From Streptomyces sp. SID9727 (lineage in GTDB: Bacteria > Actinomycetota > Actinomycetes > Streptomycetales > Streptomycetaceae), in the NCBI RefSeq assembly GCF_010550605.1, contig NZ_JAAGNI010000311.1:1-34823 (forward strand): a stretch of 34,823 nt of DNA, given 5' to 3'. Positions within the stretch are counted from its first letter, which is position 1. Each line of letters starts with the position of its first letter. Of the stretch, positions 29,646-34,823 are shown piece by piece. The notes beneath the pieces were generated by a model. That model had not been told where the DNA came from, did no database searches, and was given only the letters and a program-made list of their open reading frames with translations. The translations under genes were made by a program, and so were the position numbers.

Positions 29646-32600
29646 TCACACCCCCGCCGGCTCGTCCTCCCCTATGAACGTGCGCCACAGCACCGCGTAG
29701 TGCCCCTCGCGGGCGAGGAGTTCGTCGTGGGTGCCGTCCTCCACGACCCGGCCGTGGTCCATCACCACGACCCGGTCCGCGCGGGCGGCGGTGGTCAGGC
29801 GGTGGGCGACGACGAGCGTGGTGCGGCGGCCCGCGAGCCGGTCGGTCGCCTGGTTGACCTGCGCCTCGCTGGCCAGGTCGAGCGAGGCGGTCGCCTCGTC
29901 CAGGAGCAGGATGTCCGGGTCGACCAGTTCGGCGCGGGCGAGCGCGATCAGCTGGCGCTGTCCGGCAGAGAGGTTGCGGCCCCGCTCGGCGACCTCGTGG
30001 AGGTAACCGCCGTCCAGCGTGGCGATCATGTCGTGCGCGCCGACCGCCCTGGCGGCCGCCTCCACCTCCGCGTCCGTGGCGTCCGGCCGCCCGTAGGCGA
30101 TGGCGTCGCGCACGGTCCCGGCGAAGAGGTACGCCTCCTGCGGTACGACCCCGAGCCTGCGCCGGTACGCGGTGAGCCCGAGGTCGCGCAGGTCGGCGCC
30201 GTCCACCGTGATCCGGCCCTCCGTCGGGTCGTAGTACCGGGCGACCAGCTTGACCAGGGTCGACTTCCCGGCCCCGGTCTCCCCGACGAACGCGACGGTC
30301 TGCCCGGCCGGGATGCGCAGGTCGACGCCCCGGAGGGCCGTCTCCTCGTCCCCGTAGGCGAACGACACGTCTTCGAAGGCGATCTCGCCGCGCAGTTCCC
30401 GGACGTGCCGCGGATCGTCGCGGTCGGTGGTGGAGGCGGGCTCGCGCAGGAGTTCCTGGATGCGGCCGAGGGAGACGGCGGCCTGCTGGTAGCCGTCGAA
30501 GACCTGGGAGAGCTGCTGGACGGGCGCGAAGAACAGGTCGATGTAGAGCAGGTAGGCGACCAGCGCGCCCGCGGTGAGCGTGGAGTCGTCCACCCGGTGT
30601 GCGCCGACGATCAGCACCGCCGCGGCGGCCACCGACGACAGCAGCTGGACGAACGGGAAGTAGACGGAGATCAGCCACTGGCCGCGCACCCGCGCCTCGC
30701 GGTACTCGTCGCTGCGGGCGGCGAACGCGTCGGCCCCGTCCCGCTCGCGCCGGAACGCCTGCACGATGCGGAGGCCGGCGACGGACTCCTGGAGGTCGGC
30801 GTTGACGACGCTGATCCGCTCCCGGGCCAGCTCGTACGCCTTGACGCTCTTGCGGCGGAAGAAGACGGTGCCGACGACGAGGACGGGCAGGGTCGCGAAG
30901 ACGACCAGGGCCAGCTCCACGTCGAGGACCAGCAGCGCGACCATGATGCCGAGGAAGGTGACGACGGAGACGAAGGCGGTGACCAGGCCGGTCTGGAGGA
31001 ACGTGGACAGCGCGTCCACGTCCGTCGTCATCCGGGTCATGATGCGGCCGGTCAGCTCGCGCTCGTAGTAGTCGAGCCCCAGGCGCTGGAGCTGGGCGAA
31101 GATCTTCAGCCGCAGCGCGTACAGCACCCGCTCACCGGTGCGTCCGGTCATCCGGGTCTCGCCGACCTGGGCCGCCCACTGCACGAGGACGACGACGAGG
31201 GCGAAGGCGGAGGCCGTCCAGACCGCGCCCAGCGCGAGCTGGGTGACCCCGTCGTCGATGCCGTTCCGGATCAGCACCGGGAGCAGCAGCCCGGCCCCGG
31301 CGTCCACGGCGACCAGGCCGAGGCTGACCAGCAGCGGCAGCCCGAAGCCGCGCAGCAGCCTGCGCAGGCCGTAGGAGTCCTCGGGGTGCACGGCACGGGC
31401 CTCGTCCACGTCCGGGGTGTCGTTCGCCGGGGGCAGGGCGTCCACCTGGGCGAGCAGCTCGGGCGTGGCGGGCGTGCCCGCCGTGTCGGTGCCCCGGTCC
31501 TCCTCCCCGCGCACCCACAGCGCGGGCGTGATGCCGCGTTCGGCGTCGAATGCGGCGTCGATCTCCTCCTGGAGCGCGCGCTCCCCCTGCGGGTCCTCGG
31601 GGGCGGCCGCCGGACGGTGACCGGGCGACGGGGCGCCCAGCTCGTCCGGGTCGGTGAGCAGGCGCCGGTAGAGGGCGCAGCGGCGCTCCAGCTCCTCGTG
31701 GGTGCCGAGGTCGGCGAGGCGGCCGTCGTCGAGGACGGCGATGCGGTCCGCGAGGTTCAGGGTGGAGCGGCGGTGGGCGATGAGCAGCGTCGTACGGCCG
31801 GCCATCACGTGGCGCAGGGCCTCGTGGATCTCGTGCTCGACGCGGGCGTCCACGGCGGAGGTGGCGTCGTCCAGGAGCAGGAGGCGGGGGTCGGTGAGGA
31901 TGGCGCGGGCGAGGGCGATGCGCTGGCGCTGGCCGCCGGAGAGGGTGAGCCCGTGCTCGCCGACCTTGGTGTCGTAGCCGTTCGGCAACTCGGCGATGAA
32001 GCGGTGGGCCTGGGCGGAGCGGGCGGCCTGTTCGATCTGCTCGTCGGTGGCGCCGGGCAGGCCGTACGCGATGTTGGCGCGGACGGTGTCGGAGAACAGG
32101 AAGCTGTCCTCGGGGACGAGCCCGATCGCGGCGCGCAGCGAGTCCAGGGTCAGTTCTCGCACGTCGTGGCCGCCGACGAGGACCGCGCCGTGCGTCACGT
32201 CGTAGAAGCGCGGCAGGAGCAGCGAGACGGTGGACTTGCCGCTGCCGGAGGCGCCGACGACGGCGACGGTCTCGCCGGGTTCGATGGTCAGCGAGAAGCC
32301 GTCGAGGACGGGGCGGCGCGTTTCGGCTCCGCCTCCGAGGTCCTGATCACCGGAGGAGGCGGAGCGCGGCGAAGCGTAGCCGAACCGGACGTCCTCGAAC
32401 TCGACGCTCGCCGGGGCGTCGGCGGGCAGCTCCTTGGTGCCGTCTTCGATGGAGGGCTCGGTGTCGATGAGCTCCAGGACGCGTTCGACGCCTGCGCGGG
32501 CCTGCTGGCCGACGGTGAGGACCATGGCGAGCATCCGGACCGGGCCGACGAGCTGCGCGAGGTACGTCGAGAACGCGACGAACGTGCCGAGGGTGATCTC

Positions 32601-33434
32601 GCCCCGGGTGGCCAGCCAGCCGCCGAGGGCCAGCATCGCGACCTGGCCCAGGGCGGGCACGGCCTGGAGGGCGGGGGTGTAGCGGGAGTTCAGCCGGATG
32701 GTGCGCAGCCGGCCCGCGAACAGCCTGCGGCCGACCTCCCGCAGCTTGCCGGTCTCCTGCTCCTCCTGCCCGAAGCCCTTGACGACGCGGACGCCGGAGA
32801 CGGCTCCGTCCACGACGCCGGCGACGGCGGCCGCCTGCGACTGGGCGTACCAGGTGGCGGGGAAGAGCCGGGCGCGGGAGCGGCGGGCGATATACCAGAG
32901 GGCGGGGGCGACGGCGACGGCGACGAGCGTCAGCAGCGGCGACAGCCAGGCCATGATGACCAGGGAGATCAGGAACAGGAGCACGTTCCCGATGGTCATC
33001 GGGAGCATGAAGAGCAGGCTCTGGATGAGCTGGAGGTCGCTGGTCGCGCGTCCGACGACCTGCCCGGTGGAGAGCTCGTCCTGGCGCCTGCCGTCGAGCC
33101 GGGTGATCGTCCCGTACATGCCGGTCCGCAGGTCGTGCTGGACGTCGAGGGCGAGCCGGCCGCCGTAGTAGCGGCGGATGTAGGTGGAGGCGTAGACGAG
33201 GACGGCCGCCACGATCAGCAGTCCGGTCCAGACGGCGAGGGAGCGGGTGTGGCCGACGACCACGTCGTCGATGATCACCTTGGTGATCAGGGGGACGAGG
33301 GCCATCACGGCCATGCCCGCGAGCGAGGAGCCGAGCGCCAGCAGGACGTTGCGCCGGTAGCGCCAGGCGTACCCGCTCAGTCTCCGCGCCCAGCCGCCCC
33401 GCTGCCCGCTTTCCGTCTCCCGTGCGTCCGCCAC
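29646..33434 (-). CDS. Fused two-half ABC exporter with asymmetric ATP sites
   Basis: A 1262-residue inner-membrane exporter made of two TMD-NBD halves in one chain (type IV, multidrug/lipid class). Half 1 has six TM helices (about 20-310), Walker A VGASGSGKST (Lys400), signature LSGGQRQ, and Walker B ending Asp522-Asp523. Half 2 has its TMD at about 690-980, Walker A VGETGAGKST (Lys1057), signature LSAGQRQ and Walker B DEAT. In half 1 the catalytic glutamate is Asp523, and in half 2 the signature is LSAGQ. These define one degenerate site, as in heterodimeric exporters such as TM287/288. GTG 33434 has GGGAGG 6 bases upstream; in-frame starts to 33566 lack that. A linker of about 100 residues joins the halves. 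Substrate unknown. Confidence 0.94.
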   Translation of the reverse strand: MADARETESGQRGGWARRLSGYAWRYRRNVLLALGSSLAGMAVMALVPLITKVIIDDVVVGHTRSLAVWTGLLIVAAVLVYASTYIRRYYGGRLALDVQHDLRTGMYGTITRLDGRRQDELSTGQVVGRATSDLQLIQSLLFMLPMTIGNVLLFLISLVIMAWLSPLLTLVAVAVAPALWYIARRSRARLFPATWYAQSQAAAVAGVVDGAVSGVRVVKGFGQEEQETGKLREVGRRLFAGRLRTIRLNSRYTPALQAVPALGQVAMLALGGWLATRGEITLGTFVAFSTYLAQLVGPVRMLAMVLTVGQQARAGVERVLELIDTEPSIEDGTKELPADAPASVEFEDVRFGYASPRSASSGDQDLGGGAETRRPVLDGFSLTIEPGETVAVVGASGSGKSTVSLLLPRFYDVTHGAVLVGGHDVRELTLDSLRAAIGLVPEDSFLFSDTVRANIAYGLPGATDEQIEQAARSAQAHRFIAELPNGYDTKVGEHGLTLSGGQRQRIALARAILTDPRLLLLDDATSAVDARVEHEIHEALRHVMAGRTTLLIAHRRSTLNLADRIAVLDDGRLADLGTHEELERRCALYRRLLTDPDELGAPSPGHRPAAAPEDPQGERALQEEIDAAFDAERGITPALWVRGEEDRGTDTAGTPATPELLAQVDALPPANDTPDVDEARAVHPEDSYGLRRLLRGFGLPLLVSLGLVAVDAGAGLLLPVLIRNGIDDGVTQLALGAVWTASAFALVVVLVQWAAQVGETRMTGRTGERVLYALRLKIFAQLQRLGLDYYERELTGRIMTRMTTDVDALSTFLQTGLVTAFVSVVTFLGIMVALLVLDVELALVVFATLPVLVVGTVFFRRKSVKAYELARERISVVNADLQESVAGLRIVQAFRRERDGADAFAARSDEYREARVRGQWLISVYFPFVQLLSSVAAAAVLIVGAHRVDDSTLTAGALVAYLLYIDLFFAPVQQLSQVFDGYQQAAVSLGRIQELLREPASTTDRDDPRHVRELRGEIAFEDVSFAYGDEETALRGVDLRIPAGQTVAFVGETGAGKSTLVKLVARYYDPTEGRITVDGADLRDLGLTAYRRRLGVVPQEAYLFAGTVRDAIAYGRPDATDAEVEAAARAVGAHDMIATLDGGYLHEVAERGRNLSAGQRQLIALARAELVDPDILLLDEATASLDLASEAQVNQATDRLAGRRTTLVVAHRLTTAARADRVVVMDHGRVVEDGTHDELLAREGHYAVLWRTFIGEDEPAGV

Positions 33435-33485
33435 CCGGTGCCTCCCGTCCGACCTGATCCGACGGAAGGCACCAACGCGGTGTGC

Positions 33486-33506
33486 TGCGGATTTCATCCC
33501 TCCGCA
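33486..33506. promoter_or_regulatory. Inverted repeat upstream of the ABC exporter gene
   Basis: TGCGGA (33486-33491) and TCCGCA (33501-33506) are separated by 9 bp, about 55 bp ahead of the exporter start in the 175-bp gap 33435-33609. The spacing would fit a MarR/TetR-size dimer. The site is short and could be chance in GC-rich DNA. Confidence 0.35.
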
Positions 33507-33609
33507 ACAAATACGGGGGCTGGGACCCAGGCCACCCCCGCGGCCGGCCAGGGAGCGGGTCGTCACCGCCTCGGTCGCGCGGGTCGGCGCCGAAGGCGGC
33601 CCCGGCCGG

Positions 33610-34143
33610 TCAGGGGCGTGTGCGGCGCCGGTAATAGTGCGCGGTGACGACTCCCAGCAGCGGCCCCCACGCGACGATCGGCACGTAGCAGAGGGTCATC
33701 ACCCACTGCCCCCACGGTGTGATCTCCATGTCGGCGTGCAGCGTCGTCCAGACGAAGAGCACGCCGTAGACCGTGCAGGCCAGGGCGCCCACCGCCGCCG
33801 GCACGGTCGCGGCCATGACGGGAACGCGCCGCCCGCCCAGGTGCGGGATCCACCGCGGCCACACCTCGCCCCAGGGCCGCACGAGCCCGAGCGTCAGAAA
33901 GGCCAGGGCCTCCTGGAACACTGAGAGCAACGGCACGACGAGGTACCCCCAGCCGGGAACGAGCATCGCGTCGTACTCGGAATCGGCGAGGCCCAGGGGG
34001 ACACCGGCCACCACGGCGAACCGCCACAGCGCCGACGGCATCGAGGCCCACAACACCGCGGACGCCGCACGCCGCGCCCACAACGGGGCAGGGGCCGGGG
34101 ACACCGGGAGTGCGGGGACGGACGGCAACGCGCTGCTGGTCAT
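33610..34143 (-). CDS. Four-TM membrane protein of unknown function
   Basis: A 177-residue membrane protein. Four hydrophobic segments are visible: around SAVLWASMPSALWRFAVVAG (about 28-47), YLVVPLLSVFQEALAFLTLG, AATVPAAVGALACTVYGVLF and WVMTLCYVPIVAWGPLLGVV. The C-terminus is Arg-rich (AHYYRRRTRP) and probably cytoplasmic. A tryptophan-rich loop (RPWGEVWPRWIP) lies between helices 2 and 3. The family is not recognised; similar proteins are common in actinomycetes without known role. ATG 34143 has GGAG 8 bases upstream; an in-frame earlier start at 34191 lacks one. It lies upstream of the ABC exporter on the same strand but 175 bp apart, so an operon is possible, not shown. Confidence 0.8.
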   Translation of the reverse strand: MTSSALPSVPALPVSPAPAPLWARRAASAVLWASMPSALWRFAVVAGVPLGLADSEYDAMLVPGWGYLVVPLLSVFQEALAFLTLGLVRPWGEVWPRWIPHLGGRRVPVMAATVPAAVGALACTVYGVLFVWTTLHADMEITPWGQWVMTLCYVPIVAWGPLLGVVTAHYYRRRTRP

Positions 34144-34310
34144 ACGAGGGCTCCTCGGAGGCGTGGCGGGTGACACCTCCGAAGCTGTCACCCGCCGCGC
34201 CCGCCCACATCCGTCCGCGCGGCGGTCTGGAGGCGCCGTCCGGCGCAGGGCCCGGAATGCGGGATCGGACCCTGGGTGCAGCGGCCCTCCCCCGGCAGGA
34301 TGACGTCACC

Positions 34311-34367
34311 CCGCCGGTCCCTCCGGCGGTGGTGGGCTCCCGGCCCGGTCCCCGGCGTGGTCCGGGG
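34311..34367 (-). terminator. Tandem hairpins after the partial gene at the window end
   Basis: CCCCGG (34350-34355) pairs with CCGGGG (34362-34367), and CCGCCGG (34311-34317) with CCGGCGG (34323-34329). Both lie just past the stop of the minus-strand gene at 34393. The remainder of the gap, 34144-34310, shows no gene. Confidence 0.6.
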
Positions 34368-34392
34368 CCCGCCCACGGGGTCCGCCTCGGCG

Positions 34393-34823
34393 TCAGCCGG
34401 TGGGACCGGTCTTCCCGCCCCGCGCCGCTTCCGTCCTCTTGGCCTGGCCGGGCGGCTGCCGGGGGGACTCGCTCGCCGTGGCGCTCGGGGGCGCCGGTGC
34501 CGACGTGGTCGCTTCGCCCGGTGTGGTGGGCGCGGTGGGGGATGCCTTCGAGGGGGTGGGCGCCGCCGTGCTCCGGGAGGGCGCCGCCGTGGGTGTCGTG
34601 CCGTCCGGGCCGGTGCCGGGAATGGATGAGCGGGTCGCGTCGGAGGAGGGGGCGGAGGCCCCGGGTGCGGGCGTGTCCGCGCTACGGGTCCCGGCCGCGG
34701 CGTGCGGGCGGCCGGTGGACCGCGGCACCGGTGGTGGGGAGCTCGTCGTGCCGCGCTCGCCTCCGTCGTGACGGGCGTGAGCGCTTCCGGTGGGAGCGGC
34801 GGAGGCGCGGGGCGCATGCGGGC
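34393..34823 (-). CDS. C-terminal part of a Pro/Ser/Thr/Ala-rich protein (partial)
   Basis: This minus-strand frame is open from its stop at 34393 to the window edge, at least 142 codons, so the start lies outside. The visible part is low complexity: Thr, Ser, Pro and Ala dominate, with runs such as TPAPGASAPSSDATRSS and PTPSKASPTAPTTPGEA, ending RGGKTGPTG. This looks like an unstructured tail or cell-wall/extracytoplasmic linker, as found after kinase, anti-sigma or lipoprotein domains in Streptomyces; nothing here tells which. The opposite strand also has an open frame (34400-34771), as expected in GC-rich DNA. The minus strand is preferred for its typical linker composition and the hairpins following its stop. 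Confidence 0.5.
   Translation of the reverse strand, partial: PHAPRASAAPTGSAHARHDGGERGTTSSPPPVPRSTGRPHAAAGTRSADTPAPGASAPSSDATRSSIPGTGPDGTTPTAAPSRSTAAPTPSKASPTAPTTPGEATTSAPAPPSATASESPRQPPGQAKRTEAARGGKTGPTG

Noticed and set aside
29700..33647. 1315-codon plus-strand open frame opposite the ABC exporter
   Set aside because: It is antisense to intact ABC motifs and its translation is a low-complexity shadow.
34400..34771. Plus-strand ORF at the window end
   Set aside because: It is antisense to the Pro/Ser/Thr-rich minus-strand frame, has a Gly/Val/Ala-rich composition and no ribosome site.
1..34823. CRISPR arrays, tRNA or rRNA genes, insertion sequences, integrase and att sites
   Set aside because: No regularly spaced repeats, cloverleaf-like segments, transposase motifs or tyrosine/serine recombinase motifs were seen. 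Small tRNAs can be missed by eye; tRNAscan-SE would settle it.

Overview
The window looks like a piece of a Streptomyces (or close relative) chromosome. GC content is very high with strong third-position G/C. Starts are often GTG, -10 boxes are of the TAGRRT type, and many genes are separated by long GC-rich hairpins. It holds DUF397 and Tat/Sec-secreted proteins typical of the genus, and an unusual use of the rare TTA (bldA) codon confined to one locus. No tRNA, rRNA, CRISPR array, transposase or integrase was recognised.

Layout. (1) 1-3.2 kb: an MMPL-family membrane transporter diverging from a TetR regulator across a double palindromic operator. (2) 3.1-6.0 kb: a copper-handling pair, chaperone and P1B ATPase, behind a CsoR-like palindrome, with a strong hairpin between the two genes. 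(3) 6.0-6.4 kb: a probable structured non-coding RNA with promoter, twin hairpins and terminator. (4) 6.5-10.7 kb: citrate synthase, a RecD2-type helicase and a divergent ribbon-helix-helix protein. (5) 10.7-17.7 kb: an accessory island. It contains a decayed DUF397 gene and a same-strand run of two small P-loop kinases, a beta-helix/two-TM channel-like protein and a short-chain dehydrogenase, of which the first three genes each carry a TTA codon. It also holds an HxlR-regulated PhzF/EthD/AhpD-like operon and a frameshifted unknown gene. (6) 17.7-23.0 kb: a sugar-catabolism module of two TIM-barrel isomerases, a DUF993 aldolase-like protein and a Gfo/Idh/MocA oxidoreductase, with a divergent LacI regulator. 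(7) 23.0-24.9 kb: an EamA exporter and a divergent LysR regulator. (8) 25.0-29.6 kb: secreted enzymes (GH3 glycosidase, S37-like tripeptidyl aminopeptidase) and two small exported proteins. (9) 29.6-34.8 kb: a fused two-half ABC exporter with asymmetric ATP sites, a small membrane protein, and the Pro/Ser/Thr-rich end of a gene that runs off the window.

Most promising for an undescribed system is the 11.1-13.9 kb kinase-kinase-channel cassette (translation-coupled kinases, degenerate GTG-type pore filter, TTA codon in each gene). The structured RNA at 6.1-6.4 kb and the DUF993 sugar pathway come next. All functional statements are from reading sequence and family knowledge; no database search was run.
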